Shown here: positions 38,345 through 46,186 of the stretch, piece by piece
Numbering within the stretch: the stretch's first letter is position 1
Layout: every line of letters starts with the position of its first letter
The notes under the pieces: generated by a model
What the model was told of the DNA's origin: nothing
The model's database searches: none
The model's input: the letters and a program-made list of their open reading frames with translations, nothing else
Source of the DNA: Rhodophyticola porphyridii
Lineage (GTDB): Bacteria; Pseudomonadota; Alphaproteobacteria; Rhodobacterales; Rhodobacteraceae
Assembly (NCBI RefSeq): GCF_003688285.1
Contig: NZ_RCNT01000011.1
Location: 1 to 64,000, forward strand
Direction: 5' to 3'
Length of the DNA: 64,000 bases
Made by a program: the position numbers and the translations under genes

Positions 38345-38881
38345 TCAGACGGGGCCCTGATATTCTCCGCGCGCCGGGTAGCTTTTCTCTATCGCGAAGT
38401 CGACCGCGCTCAGAAGCTCGCGGAAATGGGGCCGGACGAAGGGCATGGTCTGCACGCTCATGAAGTAAAGCGTCTGGTCCTGATTGACCAGGAACAGCCC
38501 CGGCTCCGCAAACAGGGCCGGTTCCTCGATCCCGATCGAGGTCTTGCCGCGCGAGGTGGAGATATACAGCCCCCATTCCCGCGCCTTGCCCAGGCTCAGG
38601 TCATAGCCGAACCGCAGTTTTTCGGCCCCGATCTTCTCGGCCATCCCGCGTGTGCGTTCCAGCCCGTCCGAACTGATGGCGATGCTTGCAACGCCGCGCT
38701 CGGCGAAATCGTCCACCAGCTTCTCGAACTCTGTCAGATAGGTGGCGCAAAGCGGGCAGTGGAGACCGCGGTAGAAACAGACCACGGTTCCGCGCGGGCT
38801 CGCCTGATCGGCCAGATCGAACTGGCCACCCCCCAGAAGCGGGACGATTAGATCGGGTGTTTTCTGGCGGGGCATCAGCAT
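38345..38881 (-). CDS. Peroxiredoxin-like (AhpC/TSA) protein
   Basis: A 178-residue thioredoxin-fold protein. The active-site region YRGLHCPLCATYL contains Cys42 and Cys45, so a thioredoxin-like CxxC replaces the usual single peroxidatic Cys pattern. No signal peptide is seen, so it is probably cytoplasmic. It would reduce peroxides or disulphides; the real substrate is unknown. It precedes the cytochrome gene on the same strand, and AGGAG lies about 10 nt upstream of the start. Confidence 0.88.
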   Translation of the reverse strand: MLMPRQKTPDLIVPLLGGGQFDLADQASPRGTVVCFYRGLHCPLCATYLTEFEKLVDDFAERGVASIAISSDGLERTRGMAEKIGAEKLRFGYDLSLGKAREWGLYISTSRGKTSIGIEEPALFAEPGLFLVNQDQTLYFMSVQTMPFVRPHFRELLSAVDFAIEKSYPARGEYQGPV

Positions 38882-38985
38882 CTGGTCGTTTCTCCTGCCT
38901 GTCTTGAGGCGTCATTCGAAATCGTCATCCGTATCGCACGGCACGGCTCTGGCAATCGGCCGCGCATGCACCGATACGCCATGAC

Positions 38986-39011
38986 CTGAAAGCTCATCTT
39001 ATGGCTTTCAG
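38986..39011. repeat. 8-bp inverted repeat between prx and ispH
   Basis: CTGAAAGC (38986-38993) and GCTTTCAG (39004-39011) form a perfect hairpin with a 10-nt loop in the divergent promoter region. No T-run follows, so an operator or leader hairpin is more likely than a terminator. Confidence 0.45.
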
Positions 39012-39136
39012 CGTCACGCACGCATCAAACCTGCTCTCTACAGGCTGAAATCGCGATGACAAGTCCGGTTCTGCCGATCCGCCTCTAGACGCCACCGCTC
39101 CCCGGTCCTAACTTTGAACTCATGCCGGAGATGCCG

Positions 39137-40087
39137 ATGACCAAGCCGCCCCTCACCCTCTATCTCGCCGCTCCGCGCGGTTTTTGCGCCGGTGTCGACC
39201 GGGCGATCAAGATCGTCGAGATGGCCCTGCAGAAATGGGGCGCACCGGTCTATGTGCGCCACGAGATCGTGCACAACAAATACGTGGTCGATGACCTGCG
39301 TGCCAAAGGTGCGGTCTTTGTCGAAGAACTCGATGAATGTCCCGATGACCGACCCGTCATCTTCTCCGCTCACGGGGTGCCCAAAGCCGTACCGGCCGAG
39401 GCCGCGCGACGCGAGATGCTATTTGTGGACGCAACCTGCCCGCTCGTCTCCAAGGTGCATATCGAGGCCGCTCGTCACCATGAGAACGGCTTGCAGATGA
39501 TCATGATCGGCCATGCCGGACATCCCGAAACAGTGGGTACGATGGGCCAGCTTCCCGACGGTGAGGTTCTTCTGGTCGAGACGGTCGAGGATGTCGACTC
39601 TGTCCGGGTCCGTGATCCCGAGCGCCTCGCCTTCGTCACGCAGACCACGCTGTCCGTCGATGACACCGCAGATATCGTTCGCGCACTGCAGGCCCGGTTC
39701 CCGGCGATTGTGGGGCCGCACAAGGAAGATATCTGCTATGCCACCACCAACCGTCAGGAGGCGGTGAAGGCGATGGCGCCTCTCGCCGACGCGATGCTGG
39801 TTGTGGGCGCCCCGAATTCTTCCAACTCGAAACGGCTGGTCGAGGTGGGCGCGCGCGCCGGCTGCGGCTATGCCCAGTTGGTCCAGCGTGCCGACGATAT
39901 CGACTGGCGCGCACTCGATGGCATTTCCTCCATCGGCGTCACCGCGGGGGCATCCGCGCCCGAGGTTCTGATCAATGAGGTGATCGACGCGTTCCGCGCA
40001 AAGTACTCGGTGACGGTCGAAATGGTTGAAACCGCCGTTGAAAATGTGGAATTCAAGGTGCCGCGGGTTTTGCGCGTCCCGGCATGA
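39137..40087 (+). CDS. ispH: 4-hydroxy-3-methylbut-2-enyl diphosphate reductase
   Basis: A 316-residue iron-sulphur enzyme, the last step of the MEP isoprenoid pathway, giving IPP and DMAPP. The three cluster cysteines are in GFCAGVDR (Cys17), [10 protein letters not shown] and [10 protein letters not shown]; the catalytic region EEL-DECPDD and SAHGVP are intact. I take ATG 39137 because GGAG (39126-39129) lies 7 nt upstream and the protein then begins [15 protein letters not shown] as in relatives; ATGs at 39122 and 39131 are less well placed. Confidence 0.97.
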   Translation: MTKPPLTLYLAAPRGFCAGVDRAIKIVEMALQKWGAPVYVRHEIVHNKYVVDDLRAKGAVFVEELDECPDDRPVIFSAHGVPKAVPAEAARREMLFVDATCPLVSKVHIEAARHHENGLQMIMIGHAGHPETVGTMGQLPDGEVLLVETVEDVDSVRVRDPERLAFVTQTTLSVDDTADIVRALQARFPAIVGPHKEDICYATTNRQEAVKAMAPLADAMLVVGAPNSSNSKRLVEVGARAGCGYAQLVQRADDIDWRALDGISSIGVTAGASAPEVLINEVIDAFRAKYSVTVEMVETAVENVEFKVPRVLRVPA

Positions 40088-40338
40088 GCGATGTGCCCGC
40101 CGCCGCGCGATCATCCCAGACGGGTTAGCGAACGCCGCGCATGGCCGGCATGTCCCACGCACTATGTTCCGGCAAGCATTTGTTTCTGACCGGCATCACC
40201 TGCAGCGTCCATGATGGCGCAATGCCCTGGTCGAGATGACCAGCCATTACGTCGGGCTGGACTGCGGTGAGGTCGCGATGCTGCTCTGTCAGCGCGCCGT
40301 GTCGAGGTCAGGTTCGCCGCGCAGGTCGGGCTGGCCCT

Positions 40339-40593
40339 CTAGCGCTCGCAGGCCACGCCGTCCCCGTCCCGGTCAAGCCGATAGGGGTCCGGGCCGACAA
40401 CGCGGATCGGTCCCGATACATAAAGCGGACCATTTCCACCGCCGCCCGCGCAATCCACATCCGGCCCATTCACCGGCAGGCACGCGCCCTGGTAGCTTGG
40501 ATGGCAGGCCTGCGCACGGGCAGGCCCGGGCGCGGCAAGCGCGAAGACCGCCAGAACAGACAGGCCTATCGCATATATCGCAATTAGTTTCAT
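40339..40593 (-). CDS. Small exported protein with excalibur calcium-binding domain
   Basis: An 84-residue protein with a signal peptide (about 1-27, ending PARAQA) and a C-terminal excalibur-type EF-hand-like loop, DRDGDGVACE. Four cysteines could form disulphides in the periplasm. The start is ATG 40593 (a TTG lies two codons upstream); no good ribosome-binding site is visible. Function unknown. It is convergent with ispH across about 250 bp in which I see no gene. Confidence 0.78.
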   Translation of the reverse strand: MKLIAIYAIGLSVLAVFALAAPGPARAQACHPSYQGACLPVNGPDVDCAGGGGNGPLYVSGPIRVVGPDPYRLDRDGDGVACER

Positions 40594-40740
40594 GTGCAAT
40601 TAATTAGTTAATAAGATGTTAATGGTCAATGTGGAACCGCCGGGCCGCCATCTCCCGCACCCGTGGGGGTAAGGCAAACCTCCCTTTCCCGGGCGCGGGA
40701 TTAGTCTAGGCTCCCGCCATTAAAGCAGATTGACGGCCCT

Positions 40741-41385
40741 ATGATTTCAGTCCTTGCCCGGTTGACGGGCGCAGCCATCATCCTCTTCGCCCGGTTCATC
40801 ACCGCCGTCCGCGCCATCTGGGACGGTATCGAGCCGGTGCCGCGCCAACGCATCTATTTCGCTAACCACGCTTCCAACGGCGACACGATCCTGATCTGGA
40901 CGGTTCTGCCCCCCGCGATACGGACGCGCACCCGTCCGGTGGCCGCCGCCGATTACTGGCTGCAATCGCCGTTGCGGCGTTTCATCGGGCAGGACGTGCT
41001 GAACACCGTGTTGATCGACCGCCGCCCGGACGCGCGGAACCATGACCCGATGGCCCTTATTCTGGAGGCAGTGGATGACGGCGCCTCGCTCATCATCTTC
41101 CCGGAGGGGCAGCGCAACGCCACGGATGCACCCTTGTTGCCCTTCAAAAGCGGACTCTACAACATCTCCGCCGCTCGCCCGCAGGTCGATCTGGTGCCGG
41201 TCTGGATCGAAAACCTCAACAGCGTCATGCCCAAGGGCAAGATCATCCCGATCCCATTGCTGTGCACCGTCACCTTCGGGGCGCCCATCCGGGCGGAACC
41301 GGATGAACCGCGCGAGGCGTTCCTGACCCGGGCGCAGGAGGCCGTCCTGGCCCTTGCCCCCCGGCCGGCGGAGGACCAGCAATGA
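40741..41385 (+). CDS. PlsC-like lysophospholipid acyltransferase
   Basis: A 214-residue acyltransferase. The catalytic HX4D motif is HASNGD (His43-Asp48) and the second block is FPEGQRN; later VPVWIENLNSVMPKG and TFGAPI complete the pattern. It probably acylates lysophosphatidate or a related lipid at the inner membrane. It starts a four-gene plus-strand operon with a CdsA-like enzyme (overlap ATGA), a small membrane protein and a CDP-alcohol phosphatidyltransferase-like protein, so a dedicated phospholipid is a reasonable guess. Confidence 0.92.
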   Translation: MISVLARLTGAAIILFARFITAVRAIWDGIEPVPRQRIYFANHASNGDTILIWTVLPPAIRTRTRPVAAADYWLQSPLRRFIGQDVLNTVLIDRRPDARNHDPMALILEAVDDGASLIIFPEGQRNATDAPLLPFKSGLYNISAARPQVDLVPVWIENLNSVMPKGKIIPIPLLCTVTFGAPIRAEPDEPREAFLTRAQEAVLALAPRPAEDQQ

Positions 41386-42332
41386 CAGGCCCAAACGGCG
41401 ATTTCCTGTTCCTGCTTCTTGGTATCGGCGGCATTCTGGTGCTGGCCACGACCATCGGCGCCATTCTAAAGCATCGCATCGCGCCCGACGGCTCGAACCC
41501 CACGATCGAAAACCTGAATGCCCGGATCATGGCGTGGTGGGGCATGACCGCGCTTCTGGCCATCGCCTTTCTGGCCGGACGCACGGGCGTGATCATTCTC
41601 TTCGCCTTCTGCTCCTTCGCGGCCTTGCGCGAGTTCATGACGCTCACCACCAAATCGGCGGCCGATCACTGGCCCATCGCGGTCGCCTTCTTCGTCGTGC
41701 TCCCGGTGCAATACTACCTGATCTGGATCGACTGGTACGGACTCTATTCTATCTTCATCCCGGTCTATGTCTTCCTGCTGCTGCCTATCATCACGGTCCT
41801 GCAGGGGGATACGCGCAACGTCTTCATCCGCATCTCGGAGACCCAGTGGGCGCTGATGATCTGCGTCTTCTGCGCCAGCCATGTGCCCGCCCTTCTGACT
41901 CTGCAGATCGACGGGTACGAGGGCCGGAACATCCTGCTGATCGCCTTTCTGATCGTGGTCGTGCAACTCAGCGACGTCTTGCAATACACTTGGGGCAAAC
42001 TGATCGGGAAGCACAAGGTCGCGCCCGCGCTCTCCCCCTCCAAGACATGGGAAGGGCTGGTGGGCGGCGTCGCCTCGGCCACGATGGCGGGAACGGCCCT
42101 GTGGTGGATCACGCCCTTTACAGTCTGGCAGGCGGCGGCCATGTCACTTGCCATTACGCTTTGCGGGTTCTTCGGCGGGCTGGTCATGTCGGCGATCAAA
42201 CGTGACCGGGGCGTGAAGGACTGGGGCCACCTGATTGCGGGCCATGGCGGGTTCATAGACCGGCTGGACAGCGTGGTCTTCTCGGCGCCGATCTTCTTTC
42301 ATCTGGTGCGCTATTACTGGTCGTCGGTCTGA
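41382..42332 (+). CDS. CdsA-like phosphatidate cytidylyltransferase
   Basis: A 316-residue membrane protein with about eight helices and the CdsA signature near the C-terminus: SPSKTWEG, then SAIKRDRGVKDWG followed by GHGGFIDRLDS. It would make CDP-diacylglycerol from phosphatidate and CTP. This looks like a second, specialised CdsA: the housekeeping gene usually lies beside uppS and dxr, not here. The start overlaps the PlsC stop and the end overlaps the next start (TGATG). Confidence 0.92.
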   Translation: MTGPNGDFLFLLLGIGGILVLATTIGAILKHRIAPDGSNPTIENLNARIMAWWGMTALLAIAFLAGRTGVIILFAFCSFAALREFMTLTTKSAADHWPIAVAFFVVLPVQYYLIWIDWYGLYSIFIPVYVFLLLPIITVLQGDTRNVFIRISETQWALMICVFCASHVPALLTLQIDGYEGRNILLIAFLIVVVQLSDVLQYTWGKLIGKHKVAPALSPSKTWEGLVGGVASATMAGTALWWITPFTVWQAAAMSLAITLCGFFGGLVMSAIKRDRGVKDWGHLIAGHGGFIDRLDSVVFSAPIFFHLVRYYWSSV

Positions 42333-42703
42333 TGGCGCTGGCGGATAACTCCCTCGTCCATATGGGCGTCGGCTTCGTCCTGATGGGGGCATGGGCAGCT
42401 TATGCCAATGTTGCCCATCCTATGCCGGCACCGCTGATCGCCGGCCTTGTGCAGGGGTGCCTCACAGCCGCCATCACGCTGGTCATGAAACGCATGCTCG
42501 AAATTCTGTGCCGGCGGCTGCCAGGGCGGGGTGGTCTGATCCTGCCGCCCGTCGCCGCCTTCGCGCTCTCACTCACGCTGCTTGGCGCGATCCATACCGC
42601 CGCCGGTACGCCGGAGGTGCTGATAACGCTGGCCGTGCCCACCACCGTCGCCACGCTCTACGCAACGCTTTACACCTACAGGATCTGGAGCCGACGCCCA
42701 TGA
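42332..42703 (+). CDS. Small membrane protein of phospholipid operon, unknown
   Basis: A 123-residue protein with about three hydrophobic helices and a basic middle loop (KRMLEILCRRLPGRGG). I recognise no family. Both ends are coupled to neighbours: its start overlaps the CdsA-like stop (TGATG) and its stop overlaps the next start (ATGA), so it is very likely expressed and belongs to the same lipid function. Confidence 0.82.
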   Translation: MALADNSLVHMGVGFVLMGAWAAYANVAHPMPAPLIAGLVQGCLTAAITLVMKRMLEILCRRLPGRGGLILPPVAAFALSLTLLGAIHTAAGTPEVLITLAVPTTVATLYATLYTYRIWSRRP

Positions 42704-43335
42704 CAAGCCGCCGCCCCATTGCAAGCCGCAATGTGCGGATCATTCAGGGAGCCGCCCGCCGGCTCGCTGCGAGCGATATCAGCGCCAACCAGATCTCTCA
42801 GGCCAGCATCGGATTTGCCGCCTTGGCCGCAGTTGCGTTCTGGCTATCCGGCATCGGCGGCACCGGGCTGGCCATCGCGATGCTGCTTCTGGCGGCCCTT
42901 GCGGTGCAACTGCGCCTTCTGTGTAACCTGCTCGACGGAATGGTTGCCATCGAAGGCGGCAAATCCGCGCCCGATGGGCCGTTCTGGAATGAAGCCCCCG
43001 ATCGCTTGGCGGATATCCTGATACTGGCGGGTCTCGGGATGGCCGCTGGAAATCTCGCCCTCGGCCTTGTCGCCGCCACCCTTGCCGTGACAACCGCCTA
43101 TCTGCGCGAGCTTGGCCGCGCCGAAGGGGCGCCCGCGGATTTCTCGGGCCCGATGGCCAAGCCGCATCGCATGGCGGCGGTCACGCTCGGCGCCGCTGTG
43201 GCAGCAATCGAACTGGCAGTAGCCGGCAGCAGCCTCAGCCTACGGGTGGTGCTCTGGATCATCATCGTTGGAGCCCTGGTCACGGTCCTTCGCCGCGCCG
43301 CCCGACTTATCGCCGAGCTGAAATCGCGATCCTAG
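42700..43335 (+). CDS. CDP-alcohol phosphatidyltransferase-like membrane protein
   Basis: A 211-residue membrane protein with six hydrophobic segments and the outline of the CDP-alcohol phosphatidyltransferase motif (D-xx-DG-xx-AR ... G-xxx-D-xxx-D). Here it reads N76-LL-D79-G80-MV-A83-I84 ... N97-EAP-D101-RLA-D105. Asp79, Asp101 and Asp105 are kept, but the first Asp is Asn, the Arg is Ile and the second Gly is Asn. It may use an unusual alcohol acceptor or have lost standard catalysis. Its start overlaps the preceding stop by ATGA, and it ends the operon, converging with ccoS. Confidence 0.85.
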   Translation: MTSRRPIASRNVRIIQGAARRLAASDISANQISQASIGFAALAAVAFWLSGIGGTGLAIAMLLLAALAVQLRLLCNLLDGMVAIEGGKSAPDGPFWNEAPDRLADILILAGLGMAAGNLALGLVAATLAVTTAYLRELGRAEGAPADFSGPMAKPHRMAAVTLGAAVAAIELAVAGSSLSLRVVLWIIIVGALVTVLRRAARLIAELKSRS

Positions 43336-43350
43336 ACAGATACGCGCGCG

Positions 43351-43509
43351 TCAGTCCTTGGGCGCGTCGTCGTAATCATCCCTCAGGATTCGGTGCGCAT
43401 CGCCGTCGGGGTCGTCGAACTGGCCCCGCTTCAGCATCCAGAAAAACGCCGCAAGGCCGACGCCACCCAGAAACAGCGAAACGGGAATGAGGATGCCGAG
43501 GACGTCCAT
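43351..43509 (-). CDS. ccoS: cbb3 oxidase assembly protein CcoS
   Basis: A 52-residue protein with one N-terminal membrane helix (ILIPVSLFLGGVGLAAFFWM) followed by the typical KRGQFDDPDGDAHRIL block and an acidic end. CcoS is needed to put the haem and copper cofactors into cbb3 oxidase. ATG is at 43507-43509, 8 bp after the ccoI stop. The gene is too short for many gene callers. Confidence 0.95.
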   Translation of the reverse strand: MDVLGILIPVSLFLGGVGLAAFFWMLKRGQFDDPDGDAHRILRDDYDDAPKD

Positions 43510-43517
43510 GGAATTCC

Positions 43518-45701
43518 CTATTTCAGGCGCAATGCGTTCAACGACACCGTAAGCGATGACGCCGACATCGCAAGGGCCGCGATCAATGGCGTGGCAAGGC
43601 CCGCAATGGCGAATGGAACGGCCAGCACGTTATAGACGGTGGCAAGCGTGAAGTTTTCGGAAATCCGCTTGCGCGCGACCACCGAGATGCGCACCGCATC
43701 CGCGATCGGCGACAGGTCGCGGCCCAGCAACACCATGTCGGAGGCCGCGCGCGACGCATCCAGCGCCGAGGCCGGCGAGATCGAGACATGCGCGGCGGCC
43801 AGCGCGGCGGTGTCGTTCAGCCCGTCGCCCACCATCAGAACCCGCGCGCCTTCCGCCGCAAGCCCGGCGACGAACCCGGCCTTCTCGGCGGGCAGCGCCT
43901 CGGCAATCACCTCGTCGATGCCGATCTCGGCGGCGAAGCTGGAAACAGCACCCTTGGTGTCCCCCGATATCAGGACGATGCGCTTGCCCTGCGCCTTCAG
44001 CGCCTGAACCGTCTCGGCCGCGCCTGGGCGCAGGCTGTCGGTGAAGGTCAGCGGCAGCGCGTCGGCCGAACCGATCTGCAGGAAGGTCGCGGTGATGTCC
44101 GGGGGCTCGGCCCCGACCCATCCGGCCCGGCCCAGCCGCACCGGCTGCTCATGCCAGCGCGCCTCCACGCCATAACCCGGCACCTCTCGGAGATCGTCCA
44201 GCTTCGCCGGGCGCACCCCCCTGTCCCGCAAGGCCTTGCTCAACGCCTCCGCCAGTGGATGGGCGGATGCCATCGCCAGCCCGAGCGCCACCCGCATCGC
44301 TTCGGCAGGATGCCGGTCCAGCCCGACGGGCTGCGGCGCTCCAAGGGTCAGGGTACCCGTCTTGTCGAAAATCACGGTGTCAACCTCGGCCAACCGCTCC
44401 ATCGCGGTTCCGTCCTTGATCAGCATACCCTTGCGGAACAGCCGACCGGAGGCCGCCGTGGTGACGGCGGGAACGGCAAGTCCAAGCGCGCAGGGGCAGG
44501 TGATGATCAGTACGGCGGCGGCGATGTTGAGCGACACGCGCAAATCCTGCGTGTAGATCCACCAGCCGATCGCCGCCAGCACGGACAGGATATGCACACC
44601 CGGCGCGTAAAGCTTGGCCGCCTGATCGGCCAGCGAAGTATAGTTGTTCCGCCCGGCCTCGGCCACGGCGACCAGATCGGCGATCCGGTGCAAAGCGGTG
44701 TCCTCGCCCGCCGCGGTTACCTCCACCATCAGCGGACCGGTCAGGTTCACTTCACCCGCGCTCACCACCGAACCGGGCCCCGCATAGGCCGGCAGGCTTT
44801 CCCCCGTCATCAGCGCGCGGTCGATCTCGGAGGCGCCGTCGGTCACCCGGCCATCCACCGGAATGCGCCCGCCGGGTTTCACGCGAACGATGTCGCCCGG
44901 CGAAAGCTCGGACACCGACACGGTTTCCTCCCTCCCGTCGCGCAGTCGGAGCGCACGGGGCACCTCAAGTGCGGCAAGTTCCTGCGCGGCTGAGCGGGCC
45001 GACGCGCGGGTGCGATAATCCAGATACCGCCCGGCCAGCAGAAAGAAGCAAAGCGCGATCGCAGCGTCGAAATAGGCATGTTTGCCTGAGTGCATCGTTT
45101 CATAAAGCGACGTACCCACCGCCAGCAGAATAGCCAGCGTGATCGGCACATCCATGTTCAGTCGCCGCACGCGAAGCGCCGACCAGGCCGACACGTAAAA
45201 TGGACGGCCGCAGAAAATCACCGCCGGTATTGCGATGGCGGCCGAAATCCAGTGCATCATGTCACGGGTCGAGCCTTCGGCCCCCGACCAGACCGCGACC
45301 GACAACAGCATGACGTTCATCATCGCAAAAAACGCGACCGCCAGCCGCATCAGCAGGTCGCGGCCTCGCCTGTCGCTGTCGGTGGTGGCCAGCACACCCG
45401 GATCCAGCTCATGTGCCTCATAGCCCGCGCGCTCCAGCACCTCGACCAGATCGACCGCGGTGACACTCCTATCGGCCTGCACTGCGGCGCGTTTGAGGGT
45501 CAGGTTCACTCGCGCATCCTGCACCCCCGGCACCGCCATCAGCGCCCGCTCCACGCCCGAGATACAGCCCGCGCAATGGATGGCGGGCAAGGACAGCATC
45601 AGCCGCCCATTCCTCGGAAGTTCAGCCAGAGCCTCGGCCGCCGGGGCACCCGCACAGGCCGGACAGGCGGCGGGGCCGGGATGCTCGTAGGTGGCGGACA
45701 T
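43518..45701 (-). CDS. ccoI: Copper-exporting P1B-ATPase CcoI (FixI)
   Basis: A 727-residue heavy-metal P-type ATPase that supplies copper for cbb3 oxidase. An N-terminal CPAC and an HMA domain with HCAGC (42-46) are followed by eight membrane helices, the copper-translocating CPCALGLAVP, the phosphorylation site DKTGTLT, the HPLAEAL (HP) locus and GDGLNDTAALAAA. It lies between ccoH and ccoS as in other cco clusters. Confidence 0.96.
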   Translation of the reverse strand: MSATYEHPGPAACPACAGAPAAEALAELPRNGRLMLSLPAIHCAGCISGVERALMAVPGVQDARVNLTLKRAAVQADRSVTAVDLVEVLERAGYEAHELDPGVLATTDSDRRGRDLLMRLAVAFFAMMNVMLLSVAVWSGAEGSTRDMMHWISAAIAIPAVIFCGRPFYVSAWSALRVRRLNMDVPITLAILLAVGTSLYETMHSGKHAYFDAAIALCFFLLAGRYLDYRTRASARSAAQELAALEVPRALRLRDGREETVSVSELSPGDIVRVKPGGRIPVDGRVTDGASEIDRALMTGESLPAYAGPGSVVSAGEVNLTGPLMVEVTAAGEDTALHRIADLVAVAEAGRNNYTSLADQAAKLYAPGVHILSVLAAIGWWIYTQDLRVSLNIAAAVLIITCPCALGLAVPAVTTAASGRLFRKGMLIKDGTAMERLAEVDTVIFDKTGTLTLGAPQPVGLDRHPAEAMRVALGLAMASAHPLAEALSKALRDRGVRPAKLDDLREVPGYGVEARWHEQPVRLGRAGWVGAEPPDITATFLQIGSADALPLTFTDSLRPGAAETVQALKAQGKRIVLISGDTKGAVSSFAAEIGIDEVIAEALPAEKAGFVAGLAAEGARVLMVGDGLNDTAALAAAHVSISPASALDASRAASDMVLLGRDLSPIADAVRISVVARKRISENFTLATVYNVLAVPFAIAGLATPLIAALAMSASSLTVSLNALRLK

Positions 45702-45709
45702 TTCTGCGC

Positions 45710-46186
45710 CTAATCCTGCAAGGTGAAGGTGATGTTATGGCGGTAATCCGTACCGTCGCGCGCGGTGCCGGTCAGCCGCAGGCGCCAGCGCCCTTCGCTG
45801 ACCGAAACCGGTGCCGTGAAGGCGCCGTTGACCCGCGTCAGCTCCAGCAACTGGTCCTCTGTCTGGTTCGTGGGCCGGGTCAGAAGTGCTGTCAGCTCCG
45901 CCGGAGATACGGGCTCTCCGTCATTGTCGACCATGTTCAGAGTCAGCACATCGCCCTCGACCGAAACCGAGGCATTCCAACCAAGAGCTTCCTGCGCCGT
46001 GCGGCGCAGGTCGTAATCCTGGCTGTCGGCATAGCTCGACGAGACCTCCAGCCCGGGAAAGGTGGAAATCGCGTTATAGGCCATGAACAGGTTGACCCCG
46101 ATGATCAGGCCAAAACCGCCGATGAAAATCGCCAGTACATGGCGGCCTGTCAGTTCCTTGCCGCCATCCGGTCTTTCGGAGCTCAT
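45710..46186 (-). CDS. ccoH: FixH/CcoH family protein
   Basis: A 158-residue membrane protein: short cytoplasmic start, one helix (about 16-36) and a periplasmic domain with the FixH pattern (YADSQDYDLRRTAQEALGW, GRWRLRLTGTARDG). It helps assemble or stabilise cbb3 oxidase. Its start overlaps the ccoG stop (ATGA), and ccoI follows after 8 bp. Confidence 0.94.
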   Translation of the reverse strand: MSSERPDGGKELTGRHVLAIFIGGFGLIIGVNLFMAYNAISTFPGLEVSSSYADSQDYDLRRTAQEALGWNASVSVEGDVLTLNMVDNDGEPVSPAELTALLTRPTNQTEDQLLELTRVNGAFTAPVSVSEGRWRLRLTGTARDGTDYRHNITFTLQD

